Shown here: positions 8,344 to 17,701 of the stretch, in pieces
How positions within the stretch are numbered: position 1 is the stretch's first letter
Layout of the letters: each line of letters starts with the position of its first letter
Assembly (NCBI RefSeq): GCF_030441895.1
Contig: NZ_JARJAS010000024.1
Reading direction: 5' to 3' (one strand)
DNA from: Enterococcus_D entomosocium
GTDB lineage: Bacteria > Bacillota > Bacilli > Lactobacillales > Enterococcaceae
DNA length: 58,179 nucleotides
Translations under genes and position numbers: made by a program
Notes under the pieces: model-generated
Seen by the model: the letters and a program-made list of their open reading frames with translations, nothing else
Database searches by the model: none
What the model was told of the DNA's origin: nothing

Positions 8344-8800
8344 TTTCTTTTACGAAAATGGTGGAATTGTTTTTGCAGCTTTAGGTGTAGCGACCGCAAC
8401 GATTTGCGGCGGTATCGGATCAACGATTGGTGTTGGGATGACCAGTGAAGCAGCGTCAGGCTTGATCTCAGAGCAGCCAGAGAAATTCGGACAAGCGTTG
8501 ATCTTAGAGTTGCTGTCTAGTACTCAGGGGTTATACGGGTTCGTAATTTCCTTCATGATCTTTGGTCAAATCAGCGGTTCGCTCTCATTCGATCGCGGAT
8601 TGTACTTGTTTATTGCTTCATTGCCAATCGCATTAACAGCGATCGTAGCCGGAAAATGGCAAGGACGTGCCGCAAGTGCTGCGATGCAGATTTTAGCCAA
8701 AAAACCAGAACATGTGACCAAAGGAATTATCTTGGTAGCGATGATGGAAACGTATTGTATTTTAGGGTTCGTTATTTCCTTCTTGCTTGTCTTGAATTAA
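8327..8800 (+). CDS. ntpK: V-type Na+-ATPase subunit K (rotor ring, 16-kDa proteolipid)
   Basis: 157 residues with four membrane helices made of two repeated hairpins, forming the ion-translocating rotor ring. Aligned by eye with E. hirae NtpK, the Na+ ligands are all present: Leu63, Thr66 and Gln67 in LLSSTQ, Gln112 in KWQG and Glu141 in METY. This supports Na+ rather than H+ as coupling ion. CAGGAGG lies 6 nt before the ATG, inside the end of ntpI. Confidence 0.96.
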   Translation: MENWISFFYENGGIVFAALGVATATICGGIGSTIGVGMTSEAASGLISEQPEKFGQALILELLSSTQGLYGFVISFMIFGQISGSLSFDRGLYLFIASLPIALTAIVAGKWQGRAASAAMQILAKKPEHVTKGIILVAMMETYCILGFVISFLLVLN

Positions 8801-8816
8801 GAGGAGGGAAAAGTGA

Positions 8817-9407
8817 ATGTCTGATATTACACGTTTAACTGACAAAATAACCGCTGATGCGGAAAAGAAATACCAGCTGCAAATCAAAGAAGCGAAAAAA
8901 GAAAGTGAAAATCAAGAAAACTTGAAGCGAACGCAATTAGAAAAAGAGCTTAGTGAGCGGTTAGCTTTTTATGAAAAAGAAAAACGTGCGGCGATGTATT
9001 TGGAAATCTCAGATGTGCATATTCAATCAAGAAACAAGGTCTTGGCAGCAAAGCAGTCGGTCTTAGATGAGCTGTTTACTGAGGCTTTGACCCGTTTAAA
9101 TACGATGGATCAAGCAGCATTTTATGCGTTTATCGCTAATGGCTTGGCGAATGCAAGGTTAACTGGTGAGGTTGAGTTGCTTTTAGGTGAGAAGACCCGC
9201 CATTTAGTGGATGAGGAGCTCCTCGCTAAATTGCAGGCATCTGCCCCAGATGTTCAGCTGAAACTGGTAAATAAAACGATCCCTCGTAAGGGTGGCTTTT
9301 TGTTGCGACAAGAAGCGATCGAGTTGAATTTTACTTTTGATGCGCTACTAGAAGCCAACAAAGAAGAGTTAAGCAATACGTTACTGCAATTGATTTTTGA
9401 ACAGTAA
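8817..9407 (+). CDS. ntpE: V-type Na+-ATPase subunit E (peripheral stalk)
   Basis: 196 residues. The N-terminal half (to about 85) is a charged helix that pairs with NtpF; the C-terminal half is a globular alpha/beta domain contacting the A3B3 head. GAGGAGGG precedes the ATG by 8-9 nt. Position between K and C is the same as in E. hirae. Confidence 0.92.
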   Translation: MSDITRLTDKITADAEKKYQLQIKEAKKESENQENLKRTQLEKELSERLAFYEKEKRAAMYLEISDVHIQSRNKVLAAKQSVLDELFTEALTRLNTMDQAAFYAFIANGLANARLTGEVELLLGEKTRHLVDEELLAKLQASAPDVQLKLVNKTIPRKGGFLLRQEAIELNFTFDALLEANKEELSNTLLQLIFEQ

Positions 9408-9421
9408 GCAGGTGCAAACAG

Positions 9422-10423
9422 ATGAATGACATCAAATACAATACCTTAAATACGAGAATTCGGACGTATGAATCGCAATTATTCGATCGCAGCCGCTATG
9501 AGCGGATGCTCTCGGCTGCTAGCGCAGAAGAAATCTACGGTATGTTGCAAGAAACGGTTTATGGTGACTTCATCAACGAGGATGATCGTGTACACGACTT
9601 TGAACATGTGTTGATGGCGGAGTTGAAACGGGTATACGACACGATGTATCAGCTGACACCGGAAAAAGCGATCGTTGATTTCTTTGCTTTGAAATATGAC
9701 TATCAAAATCTGAAAGTCTTGGTAAAAGCGGCGTACATGCAAGAAGATTTTTCTGAATACCTTGTCCCAATTGGTACCCAGCCGCTTTCCGTCCTTAAGG
9801 ATCTGGTCAAGACCAGAAAAAGCAATCTTGTTGCCAAAGAGATGGTTGATTGTGTGGAAGAAGTCTTCTCTTATATTGAGAACTACCATGAGGTCCAATC
9901 GATCGACATCATCTTTGATAACCACTATTGGGAACAATTGTGGACGATTGGCAAAGAATACGACGACGATCTGCTGCAAAGCTTGATTCGTCGACAAATC
10001 GATATTTTCAACATTTCAACAACGTTGCGCAGTTACGCGATGAAACGCAAGCGCGGCTTTATCAGCGCAGTTTTAGCCGATCATGGAAACCTACCTGCAA
10101 AAGAATTGTTAGCTGAGATCACGACTTCCCTTGAGGCATTTGTGGCATATTTGCAAGGGACTCCTTATAAAGAACTGATCAATCACAGCTATGAAGAGTT
10201 GGTAGAGAAGAAAACCTTGAATACCTTTGATATACGCAAAGACAATTTTCTAATGGCGAAGCTCAAAGAACATAAAATTGTTCCTTTTGGCCCTTCAGCA
10301 TTGGCAGGGTACTTGTACGCCAAGGAAATTGAAAGCAAGAACTTGCGTATTCTCCTGATTGGGAAAATCAATAAGGTGCCGGAAGAGATTTTAAGAAGTC
10401 GGGTGCGTGATAGTTATGCATAA
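9422..10423 (+). CDS. ntpC: V-type Na+-ATPase subunit C (d-subunit, rotor coupling)
   Basis: 333 residues, mostly helical, of the V/A-ATPase C/AC39 (d) family. It caps the K ring and couples it to the D-G central shaft. The opening YNTLNTRIRTYESQLFD and the length match E. hirae NtpC (about 335). It lies 14 nt after ntpE and overlaps the start of ntpG. Confidence 0.94.
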   Translation: MNDIKYNTLNTRIRTYESQLFDRSRYERMLSAASAEEIYGMLQETVYGDFINEDDRVHDFEHVLMAELKRVYDTMYQLTPEKAIVDFFALKYDYQNLKVLVKAAYMQEDFSEYLVPIGTQPLSVLKDLVKTRKSNLVAKEMVDCVEEVFSYIENYHEVQSIDIIFDNHYWEQLWTIGKEYDDDLLQSLIRRQIDIFNISTTLRSYAMKRKRGFISAVLADHGNLPAKELLAEITTSLEAFVAYLQGTPYKELINHSYEELVEKKTLNTFDIRKDNFLMAKLKEHKIVPFGPSALAGYLYAKEIESKNLRILLIGKINKVPEEILRSRVRDSYA

Positions 10424-10730
10424 AAAAATAGCAATGATGGGTGGTAAGAACTCGATCTTGCCTTTCAAAGGGCTAGGGATCGACATCTTTCCAGTCAGCG
10501 ATTTGGATGAAGCCGCCCAACAACTAGAAGAAATGGCTGAAGCCTATGGGGTAATCTTTTTGACTGAGCGACTGATCGAACAATTAGAACCGATCGTTCG
10601 CCGCTATGAAGAAGCACCGACACCAGCGATCATTCCGATTCCAAGTAGTACGGGTAGTTTAGGGATCGGCATGGCACGAATTCAGCAAAATGTGGAAAAA
10701 GCGGTAGGAATGAATATATTAGATTCATAA
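10416..10730 (+). CDS. ntpG: V-type Na+-ATPase subunit G (F-type central shaft subunit)
   Basis: 104 residues with a Rossmann-like fold, the small subunit bound to NtpD in the rotor shaft (subunit F of other V/A-ATPases). KIAMMGGKNSILPF and GSLGIGMARIQQ are family signatures. ATG 10416 overlaps the ntpC stop. A GTG three codons upstream is possible, but homologues start near the MHKKIA segment. Confidence 0.9.
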   Translation: MHKKIAMMGGKNSILPFKGLGIDIFPVSDLDEAAQQLEEMAEAYGVIFLTERLIEQLEPIVRRYEEAPTPAIIPIPSSTGSLGIGMARIQQNVEKAVGMNILDS

Positions 10731-10761
10731 CAGACAAGTCAGCCAGCTAGGAGGAATAAAT

Positions 10762-12537
10762 GTGGCATTTGGCACAATTGAAAAAGTATCGGGACCACTG
10801 GTCACCGCCTCAGGATTAAGTGGCGCAAAAATCCACGAAATCTGCAAAGTCAGTGACAAGGGCCTTATCGGTGAGATCATTGAGATCAAAAAAGGGCTGG
10901 TTTCGATCCAAGTATACGAAGAAACAGCGGGAATCGGACCAGGCGAGCCCGTGGAAACGACAGGCGCACCATTGTCTGTCGAACTAGCACCAGGTTTGTT
11001 GACTCAGATGTTTGATGGGATCCAACGACCATTAGATACGTTTATGTCGCAAACAGAAAGTGATTTTTTGGAACGAGGGGTTACCATCGATCCACTGAAT
11101 CGCCAAAAGAAATGGACCTTTGTCCCTCAAGTACAAGTCGGTGATACCGTACAAGGTGGCGACATTTTAGGTTCAGTACAAGAAACATCGGTGATCGAGC
11201 ATAAGATCATGGTGCCACCAAACTATGAAGGAACCGTCAAAGAAATCATGGTAGGGAATTTTGCTATTACTGAAGTGATCTGTGTCTTAGAAACCATTGA
11301 GGGTGAAAAAAACTTGACGATGGTTCAGAAATGGCCGGTTCGTCAACCACGTCCCGTTACTGCTAAATTAAATCCAGGCGAACCGCTGGTCACTGGTCAG
11401 CGCGTCATCGACACCTATTTTCCAGTGGCAAAAGGCGGCTCAGCTGCCGTTCCCGGACCATTTGGTGCCGGAAAAACGGTTGTTCAGCACCAAATTGCTA
11501 AATGGTCGGATGTGGATATCGTTGTCTATGTCGGCTGTGGCGAGCGAGGCAATGAAATGCGGGATGTTATGAATGAATTTCCTGAACTGATCGACCCAAA
11601 TACCGGCAAGTCCATCATGGAACGAACGGTCTTGATCGCCAATACGTCGAATATGCCAGTTGCTGCTCGGGAAGCCTCAATCTATACAGGAATCACGATT
11701 GCAGAATATTACCGTGACATGGGCTATAGTGTTGCTATCATGGCAGACTCAACATCACGTTGGGCAGAAGCGCTGCGGGAAATGAGTGGACGATTGCAAG
11801 AGATCCCAGGAGATGAAGGCTATCCGGCGTACCTTGGAAGTCGAATTGCGGAATACTATGAGCGAGCAGGGCGTTTCCATTCATTAGGCACACAACCTCG
11901 GGAAGGAAGCATTACCGCAATTGGTGCGGTTTCACCTGCTGGTGGAGACATCTCAGAACCGGTCACCCAAAATACCTTACGAATCGTGAAAGTCTTCTGG
12001 GCATTGGATAGTATGCTGGCGCAAAAACGGCATTTTCCTTCCATCAACTGGATGAATTCCTATTCCCTTTACGAAGATCAAATCAATTCTTATTTAGATC
12101 AATTATTAGGCGATCGCTGGTCGGAGCTAGTCAATGAATCAATGGCGATTCTCCAAGAAGAAAGCCGTTTAGAAGAAATCGTTCAATTGGTAGGGATGGA
12201 TTCTCTTTCTCAAAGAGACCGTTTGACAATGATGACAGCCCGTTCTTTGAGACAAGATTACTTGCAGCAAAACGCCTTTGATGACGTTGACACGTATACA
12301 TCTCGCAATAAGCAGTTCAAAATGTTGGAGAATATTCTTTACTTTAATGAACAAGCCCAACGTGCACTGCAGCTAGGTGCTTACTTAGATGAGATCACAA
12401 AAGGAACGGTTGATCTGCGTGAGCGCATCGCCCGCAGCAAATACATTCCTGAAGAAGAATTGACCCGCTTGGATACGATCAAGCATGACATCAAAGAAAA
12501 GTTACAACGAATCATTGAAACTGGAGGTGTTCATTGA
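10762..12537 (+). CDS. ntpA: V-type Na+-ATPase catalytic subunit A
   Basis: 591 residues, the catalytic ATPase subunit of the A3B3 head. Walker A GPFGAGKTV is at about residues 232-240, and the family's extra non-homologous region (about 110-190) is present. GTG is the start: TAGGAGG lies 8 nt upstream, and the overlapping ATG one frame over leads nowhere. Length is close to E. hirae NtpA (593). Confidence 0.97.
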   Translation: MAFGTIEKVSGPLVTASGLSGAKIHEICKVSDKGLIGEIIEIKKGLVSIQVYEETAGIGPGEPVETTGAPLSVELAPGLLTQMFDGIQRPLDTFMSQTESDFLERGVTIDPLNRQKKWTFVPQVQVGDTVQGGDILGSVQETSVIEHKIMVPPNYEGTVKEIMVGNFAITEVICVLETIEGEKNLTMVQKWPVRQPRPVTAKLNPGEPLVTGQRVIDTYFPVAKGGSAAVPGPFGAGKTVVQHQIAKWSDVDIVVYVGCGERGNEMRDVMNEFPELIDPNTGKSIMERTVLIANTSNMPVAAREASIYTGITIAEYYRDMGYSVAIMADSTSRWAEALREMSGRLQEIPGDEGYPAYLGSRIAEYYERAGRFHSLGTQPREGSITAIGAVSPAGGDISEPVTQNTLRIVKVFWALDSMLAQKRHFPSINWMNSYSLYEDQINSYLDQLLGDRWSELVNESMAILQEESRLEEIVQLVGMDSLSQRDRLTMMTARSLRQDYLQQNAFDDVDTYTSRNKQFKMLENILYFNEQAQRALQLGAYLDEITKGTVDLRERIARSKYIPEEELTRLDTIKHDIKEKLQRIIETGGVH

Positions 12538-13925
12538 TGTTAAAAGAATATCGTACAGTTTCCGAAATTGCCGGCCCTTTAATGGTGGTCGAAAATGTTC
12601 GAGGCGTTAAATTCGACGAACTCGTTGAGGTCCGCATGGACACAGGCGAGATCCGTCAAGGTCAAGTACTGGAAGTCAGTGATGACAATGCTGTTGTCCA
12701 AGTATTTGAAGGTACCAGTAATTTGAGTGCTGAAGAAAGCAAAGCAAGGTTTCTAGGAACTGGTTTAACTTTAGGGGTTTCTCTAGATATGATGGGTCGG
12801 GTTTTTGACGGTTTAGGAAAACCAAAAGATAATGGCCCGAGAATCTTGCCCGAAAAACGCATCGATGTAAACGGTGAAGCCATCAATCCGATGGCACGGG
12901 ACTTCCCGGATGAATTTATCCAAACTGGGATCTCAACGATCGATCATTTAAATACATTAGTTCGTGGACAAAAATTACCAATCTTTTCTGCTTCTGGTTT
13001 GCCTCATAAAGAGATCGCTGCTCAAATCGCACGACAAGCAACAGTACCCAGCCAAGAAGGCAATTTTGCGATCGTCTTCGCAGCAATTGGGATTCCGTTT
13101 GAAGAAGCTGAATTTTTCGTGGATGAATTCCGCAAAACCGGTGCATTAGATCGATCTGTTTTGTTTATGAACCTTGCCAACGATCCAGCAATCGAACGGA
13201 TCGCTACTCCTAAGATGGCATTGACTGCAGCAGAGTATTTGGCTTTTGAAAAAGGCATGCACGTCTTAGTGATCATGACCGATATGACGAACTACTGCGA
13301 AGCATTGCGAGAAATCTCCGCTGCCCGCCGAGAAGTTCCGGGACGTCGCGGCTACCCAGGGTATCTATATACCAACTTAGCTACACTGTATGAACGGGCA
13401 GGACGTTTGATGGGCAAAGAAGGATCGGTCACACAGATTCCGATCTTAACGATGCCAGATGGCGATAAAACCCACCCGATTCCTGATTTGACTGGCTATA
13501 TCACAGAAGGACAAATCATTTTGTCGCGGGACCTTTACAAACGCAATATCAATCCGCCAGTGGATATTTTGCCAAGTCTTTCTCGGTTGAAGGACAAAGG
13601 AACGGGAGAAGGTAAGACCCGTGCAGATCATGCGGCAACGATGAATCAAATTTATGCCGCCTATTCCGATGGGAAAGCTGCCAAAGAGTTATCGATCGTT
13701 TTAGGAGAGTCTGCCTTGTCTGATCTTGATAAAAAGTACGCGCGTTTTGCAGATCTTTTCGAAAAAGAGTATGTCAACCAGGGATTTGAAACCAACCGGA
13801 CGATTGAAGAAACGTTAGATTTAGGCTGGAAGCTATTAGCTACCTTGCCAAAACAAGAGTTGAGCCGTATCAAAGAAGAATTTATCGACGCCTATTACCC
13901 AACGGACGAGGATGTGAGTTCTTAA
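12537..13925 (+). CDS. ntpB: V-type Na+-ATPase subunit B
   Basis: 462 residues, the non-catalytic nucleotide-site subunit. It has SASGLPHKE where the A subunit has its P-loop, as usual for B subunits, and the conserved ISAARREVPGRRGYPGYLY. ATG 12537 shares its A with the ntpA stop codon and has GGAGGTG 7 nt upstream; a TTG one codon earlier is less likely. Confidence 0.97.
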   Translation: MLKEYRTVSEIAGPLMVVENVRGVKFDELVEVRMDTGEIRQGQVLEVSDDNAVVQVFEGTSNLSAEESKARFLGTGLTLGVSLDMMGRVFDGLGKPKDNGPRILPEKRIDVNGEAINPMARDFPDEFIQTGISTIDHLNTLVRGQKLPIFSASGLPHKEIAAQIARQATVPSQEGNFAIVFAAIGIPFEEAEFFVDEFRKTGALDRSVLFMNLANDPAIERIATPKMALTAAEYLAFEKGMHVLVIMTDMTNYCEALREISAARREVPGRRGYPGYLYTNLATLYERAGRLMGKEGSVTQIPILTMPDGDKTHPIPDLTGYITEGQIILSRDLYKRNINPPVDILPSLSRLKDKGTGEGKTRADHAATMNQIYAAYSDGKAAKELSIVLGESALSDLDKKYARFADLFEKEYVNQGFETNRTIEETLDLGWKLLATLPKQELSRIKEEFIDAYYPTDEDVSS

Positions 13926-14569
13926 TGGCGATCTTAAATGTCAATCCAACTCGGATGGAACTAAGTCGTTTGAAAAAACGGCTGACGACGGCAACCCGTG
14001 GTCACAAATTATTGAAAGACAAGCAAGATGAGCTGGTGCGCCAATTCATTCAGCTAGTAAAGAAAAACCAGGAGCTTCGTAAAAAAATGGAAACTGCGCT
14101 GCAAGCAGGGATGGAAGAGTATGTGCTGGCTTCTAGTAGTATTCCCGATGTCGTTTTGCAAGAAGCATTTATGATCCCTTTAAATAAAGTGACCCTAGAT
14201 GTACAAAGTCGGACCATCATGAATATGGATGTGCCAGTGTTAAATCCTGTTTACGAAGAAGAGAGCTCCGATGATGACTTTTCCTACGGTTTTGTAAGTA
14301 CCACCAGTGAGCTGGATCTCTCGTTGTCTCATCTTGATCAGATGCTGCCAGTGATGCTTCAGTTGGCCGAAATCGAGAAAACCTGTCAACTGATGGCCAA
14401 TGAGATCGAGCGGACGAGGCGAAGAGTCAATGCGTTAGAGTATATGACGATTCCCAAGCTGACGGAAACCATTCAATACATCGAAAGCAATCTGGCAGAA
14501 GACGAACGAGCAACATTGACCCGCTTGATGAAGGTCACAGATATCATTGCGGAAAATGAAGCAAAGTAA
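13925..14569 (+). CDS. ntpD: V-type Na+-ATPase subunit D (central shaft)
   Basis: 214 residues forming the long antiparallel coiled coil of the rotor shaft; helices at about 1-75 and 130-210 flank a short globular part. Typical start NVNPTRMELSRLKKRL. It overlaps the ntpB stop by one base. The operon ends here: ntpH and the K+ transporter gene ntpJ, which follow in E. hirae, are absent, and a terminator lies 33 nt downstream. Confidence 0.95.
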   Translation: MAILNVNPTRMELSRLKKRLTTATRGHKLLKDKQDELVRQFIQLVKKNQELRKKMETALQAGMEEYVLASSSIPDVVLQEAFMIPLNKVTLDVQSRTIMNMDVPVLNPVYEEESSDDDFSYGFVSTTSELDLSLSHLDQMLPVMLQLAEIEKTCQLMANEIERTRRRVNALEYMTIPKLTETIQYIESNLAEDERATLTRLMKVTDIIAENEAK

Positions 14570-14601
14570 GGATTTTGCCAATCATTTGGAAGAATCAAAA
14601 A

Positions 14602-14638
14602 AGGCACGTAGAAGGGGGTTCCTTTCTACGTGTCTTTT
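14602..14638. terminator. ntp operon terminator
   Basis: CACGTAGAA and TTCTACGTG form a nine-pair stem followed by TCTTTTTG. It lies between the convergent ntpD and ABC-transporter genes and may serve both. Confidence 0.85.
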
Positions 14639-14644
14639 TGCTTG

Positions 14645-15451
14645 TTAAGAGCGTAAGAGCAGTTGGTCATCTTTTAATTCAGCACCACTATTTTGATGGA
14701 ACATTTCCATCAATTCAGGGACTGTTAAATGTTGCTTTTGCTCACCGGCAATATCCACGACGATCTTGCCTTGATGAAGCATGATCAGGCGATTGCCATA
14801 GCGAATGGCATCTTCCATATCATGAGTAACCATGAAGGCCGTCAACTGCTGTGAACGAATCAATTGATCGGTCAATGCCATGACAGTCAACGAGGTTTTT
14901 GGATCTAGGGCAGCGGTATGTTCATCTAATAAAATCAATTTAGGTTGTTGCAATGTTGCCATCAAGAGGGTAATCGCTTGACGCTGTCCGCCTGATAACA
15001 AACCGATCTCGGCAGAAAGACGATTTTCTAAGCCTAAGTTTAGACTGGCTAATTTTTCTTGGAAAAACGCGCGATTTTTTGCTTTGACGCCTGTCGCAAA
15101 CCCTCGGACTTGGCCCCGTTTGTAAGCAAGTGCTAAGTTTTCTTCAACAGTCAAACGAACCGCTGTCCCCATACGTGGATCTTGAAAGACTCGGCTAATA
15201 TCCTTTGAGCGTTTCGTAACGGATAAACGGGTGATGTCTTTCCCATCTAAGGTGATTTTTCCTTGTTCTGTTGGGATCGTTCCTGCAATACTGTTTAAAA
15301 GGGTCGATTTTCCGGCACCATTGCCACCGATGATCGTGATAAAATCTCCGGCATTCATCGTCAGGTCAATGCCTCGCAAGACATGGTTCTCATTGATCGT
15401 CCCTTTTTCAAAGGTTTGGTGTAGATTTTCGATTGTTAAGACTGAAGTCAT
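14645..15451 (-). CDS. ABC transporter ATP-binding protein (ABC_sub_bind-type importer)
   Basis: 268 residues with Walker A GGNGAGKST, signature LSGGQRQ, Walker B LILLDEHTA and the switch His in VTHDMED, so a complete ABC ATPase. It powers the importer formed with the upstream permease and lipoprotein. Its ATG shares one base with the end of the permease gene. It is the last gene of a three-gene unit read leftward (binding protein, permease, ATPase), controlled by the Phe/Tyr leader. Confidence 0.93.
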   Translation of the reverse strand: MTSVLTIENLHQTFEKGTINENHVLRGIDLTMNAGDFITIIGGNGAGKSTLLNSIAGTIPTEQGKITLDGKDITRLSVTKRSKDISRVFQDPRMGTAVRLTVEENLALAYKRGQVRGFATGVKAKNRAFFQEKLASLNLGLENRLSAEIGLLSGGQRQAITLLMATLQQPKLILLDEHTAALDPKTSLTVMALTDQLIRSQQLTAFMVTHDMEDAIRYGNRLIMLHQGKIVVDIAGEQKQHLTVPELMEMFHQNSGAELKDDQLLLRS

Positions 15452-16371
15452 TAGGATTGGCCTCCTTTGGTTTTTGGCAGCATCTTTTTAAGTCCTAGTT
15501 TTGAACGAAGCTGCGGTAACGAGAGGCAGATGACTAAGACGATTGCGGATGCCAGTTTGATATCATTGGCTTCGACATTGAACTCGAAAACGACGGCCAG
15601 GATAAAGCGATAAACGATCGCTCCAATCACGATGGTGATCAACCGCAAAAGCAAAGATTTATTTGCAAATAAAACTTCTGCAATAATGATCGATGCTAAG
15701 CCAATCACGATCGTACCGATTCCGGAGTTTAGGTCAGCAAAACCGTTGTTTTGGGCTAAAAGAGCACCTGAAAGGGAGATACAGCCGTTAGAGATCATGT
15801 AACCGATGATCTTCATATTATCGGTGTTGATGCCGTTGGCTTCACTCATAGCTAAATTATCGCCTGTTGCGCGCAATGCTAAGCCGATCTCTGTACGGAA
15901 AAAGAGGAACAAGCACAAAATGACGATAGCTGCGAAGAGAAGGCCCGCAAGAATCACGGCATTGTTTTTGGTCAGACCCATTGCTTGAAATTGGGTGAAG
16001 ACCGTGTCTTGTCCTAACAAGGCAATGTTGGGAGCACCCATCACACGATTTGTGATGGAATAAAGCCCAGTCATCGTGATGATCCCGGCCAACAAGGCTG
16101 GGATCTTTAGTTTTGTATGCAGTAGTCCGGATACCAAGCCGGCTAACATGCCACCGCCAAAGCCCATCAAACTGGCTAGTATGGGGGAGACGCCATTCGT
16201 AATACTGATTGCAGCGATCCCTGCACCTAATGGAAAACTTCCTTCTGCAGTTAAATCAGCGATATCCAGAATACGGAAGGTCAAAAATACTCCGATTGCC
16301 AGCAATGCCCAAAGGATCCCTTGAGAGGTGGCAGATTGTAGTAATAGTAAGAACGTGTCGACTAAATTCAT
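15451..16371 (-). CDS. ABC transporter permease (ABC_sub_bind-type importer)
   Basis: 306 residues with about eight to nine membrane segments, of the branched-chain amino acid/TrpY-like permease family (motifs ADLTAEGSFPLGAG and RATGDNLAMSEANG). It works with the lipoprotein and ATPase next to it. The substrate is not shown by the protein itself; the leader peptide suggests an aromatic amino acid. Confidence 0.9.
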   Translation of the reverse strand: MNLVDTFLLLLQSATSQGILWALLAIGVFLTFRILDIADLTAEGSFPLGAGIAAISITNGVSPILASLMGFGGGMLAGLVSGLLHTKLKIPALLAGIITMTGLYSITNRVMGAPNIALLGQDTVFTQFQAMGLTKNNAVILAGLLFAAIVILCLFLFFRTEIGLALRATGDNLAMSEANGINTDNMKIIGYMISNGCISLSGALLAQNNGFADLNSGIGTIVIGLASIIIAEVLFANKSLLLRLITIVIGAIVYRFILAVVFEFNVEANDIKLASAIVLVICLSLPQLRSKLGLKKMLPKTKGGQS

Positions 16372-16400
16372 ATGATTTCCTCAAATCTAAAATAGTATGG

Positions 16401-17378
16401 TTATTCTGGGGCAGTGATGCTGGCAGGATCAATCCCTAAAGCTGCAGCCATTTCTTCATTGACGACTAACTCTAAATTCTCCGCTGTTTCAACGGGTGTG
16501 GTAGCTGGTTCTGCATCGCCATCTAAAATTTTTGCTGCTAGTTTTCCTGTTTGAATGCCTAGTGATTTATAGTCAATACCATAAGTTGCTAGAGCTCCAT
16601 CATCGACTTGTTCCACGGAACCTGCGACGATCGGTGTTTTGGTTTCTTTCGCCACTTCACCGACGATTGCAGCAGCAGAGGCAAAGGTATTATCTGTTGG
16701 AATATAAATGCCATCGACATCTTTTGCCAGGCTAGTGGTCACTTGCTGCACATCATTGGTGGTATTGGCGGTCAATACTTTAACGTCGACTCCAGCAGCT
16801 TTTAAGGCTTCTTCTGCCAAGTCTGCTTGAATTTTCGAGTTAGCTTCACCTGCATTATACATAATGCCGATCGTCTTGGCGTCAGGGACGATGCTTAACA
16901 GCAAATTGATCTGCTGCTCAATGGGTACCATGTCTGACGTACCGGTGATGTTGCGACCGGGTTCTTCATTTGAGTCGGCTAATTTTGCCCCAACTAAGTC
17001 AGTAACTGCGGTAACCACGATTGGGGTATCAGTGGTTTCATTTGCTAACGAAACAGCAGCAGGGGTAGCGATGCCCAATAAAAGATCAGGGTTGGCATTC
17101 ACTAGGCGTTCGCTCATACTCTTTAAGTTGTCTTGACTGTTTTGCGCATTTTGGTATTCGATCGTCAGGTTTTCACCTTCTGTGTAGCCCGCTTCTGCTA
17201 AGCCTTCTTTAAATCCTTCGTAGGCGGCATTCAAGGAGCCATGTTCCACGAGTTGCAAGACACCGACTGTTTTTGATCCGTCGTTTCCCTCAGAAGCATT
17301 GTTTGATTCCCCACAAGCTGCCAGTGCCAGTAGTGAAGCCGTTAATAATCCAGTTGTGATCCATTTTTTCATTTTCAT
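16401..17378 (-). CDS. ABC transporter substrate-binding lipoprotein (ABC_sub_bind family)
   Basis: 325 residues. Signal peptide with lipobox LALAAC (Cys22), then a low-complexity linker and a two-lobed periplasmic-binding fold of the ABC_sub_bind (TrpX-like) family. Anchored outside the membrane, it delivers ligand to the permease. The ATG has AGGAGG 7 nt upstream. Relatives in streptococci are annotated as tryptophan or tyrosine binding. Here the leader peptide rich in Phe and Tyr codons makes phenylalanine/tyrosine the best guess (inference). Confidence 0.9.
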   Translation of the reverse strand: MKMKKWITTGLLTASLLALAACGESNNASEGNDGSKTVGVLQLVEHGSLNAAYEGFKEGLAEAGYTEGENLTIEYQNAQNSQDNLKSMSERLVNANPDLLLGIATPAAVSLANETTDTPIVVTAVTDLVGAKLADSNEEPGRNITGTSDMVPIEQQINLLLSIVPDAKTIGIMYNAGEANSKIQADLAEEALKAAGVDVKVLTANTTNDVQQVTTSLAKDVDGIYIPTDNTFASAAAIVGEVAKETKTPIVAGSVEQVDDGALATYGIDYKSLGIQTGKLAAKILDGDAEPATTPVETAENLELVVNEEMAAALGIDPASITAPE

Positions 17379-17426
17379 TGTAACTCCTCCTATAAACGTT
17401 TCTTTTTTAATTGGGGTTTACCTGAA

Positions 17427-17462
17427 CAAAAAAATCCATTCAGACAATCGTCTAAATGGATT
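17427..17462 (-). terminator. Leader terminator (attenuator) of the ABC importer
   Basis: On the minus strand AATCCATTTAGAC and GTCTGAATGGATT form a 13-pair stem (one G-T pair) followed by seven T. It lies about 50 nt before the binding-protein gene. Its 5' arm can instead pair with TCTAAATGG at 17505-17497, which would abolish it. Confidence 0.85.
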
Positions 17463-17613
17463 CGATCCTATACCAAGCGTAAACGTATATTGGCAACCAT
17501 TTAGAAGATTTTCTACATGGCTGCAAGTTCAAGTTAAAATGCTTTAGCCATCATAGATACAAACAAAACTCGTTTTGCGGTTTGCATCCATAATGTGTTA
17601 TGAATACAAACTA
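17463..17613 (-). promoter_or_regulatory. Alternating-hairpin leader (attenuation control)
   Basis: Four overlapping structures can be drawn on the minus strand. P1 has 14-nt arms 17611-17598 and 17593-17580. P3 pairs ATGGCT (17551-17546) with AGCCAT (17522-17517). P4 pairs 17520-17511 with 17506-17497. The antiterminator pairs 17505-17497 with the terminator arm 17459-17451. P3 and P4 share CCAT; P4 and the antiterminator share TCTAAATGG. GCTAAAG (17548-17542) can also pair with CTTTAGC (17629-17623) inside the leader peptide codons. No T-box motif (AGGGTGGNACCGCG) is present. Confidence 0.65.
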
Positions 17614-17670
17614 TCTAAAGTAGCTAAAGTAAAAGATATTCAGTTGTGGGGACACGGTCGTTTTTAACAT
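17611..17670 (-). CDS. Phe/Tyr-rich leader peptide
   Basis: A 19-codon reading frame, M-L-K-T-T-V-S-P-Q-L-N-I-F-Y-F-S-Y-F-R, with GGAGG 9 nt before its ATG. Five of the last seven sense codons are Phe or Tyr. It follows a strong promoter at the right distance and lies upstream of an attenuator hairpin, as do the pheL and trpL leader peptides of proteobacteria. I infer that ribosome stalling here, when Phe- or Tyr-tRNA is scarce, lets transcription reach the importer genes. Confidence 0.72.
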   Translation of the reverse strand: MLKTTVSPQLNIFYFSYFR

Positions 17671-17701
17671 AAAAAAGTTCCTCCATACTTGAATTGTTTT
17701 T

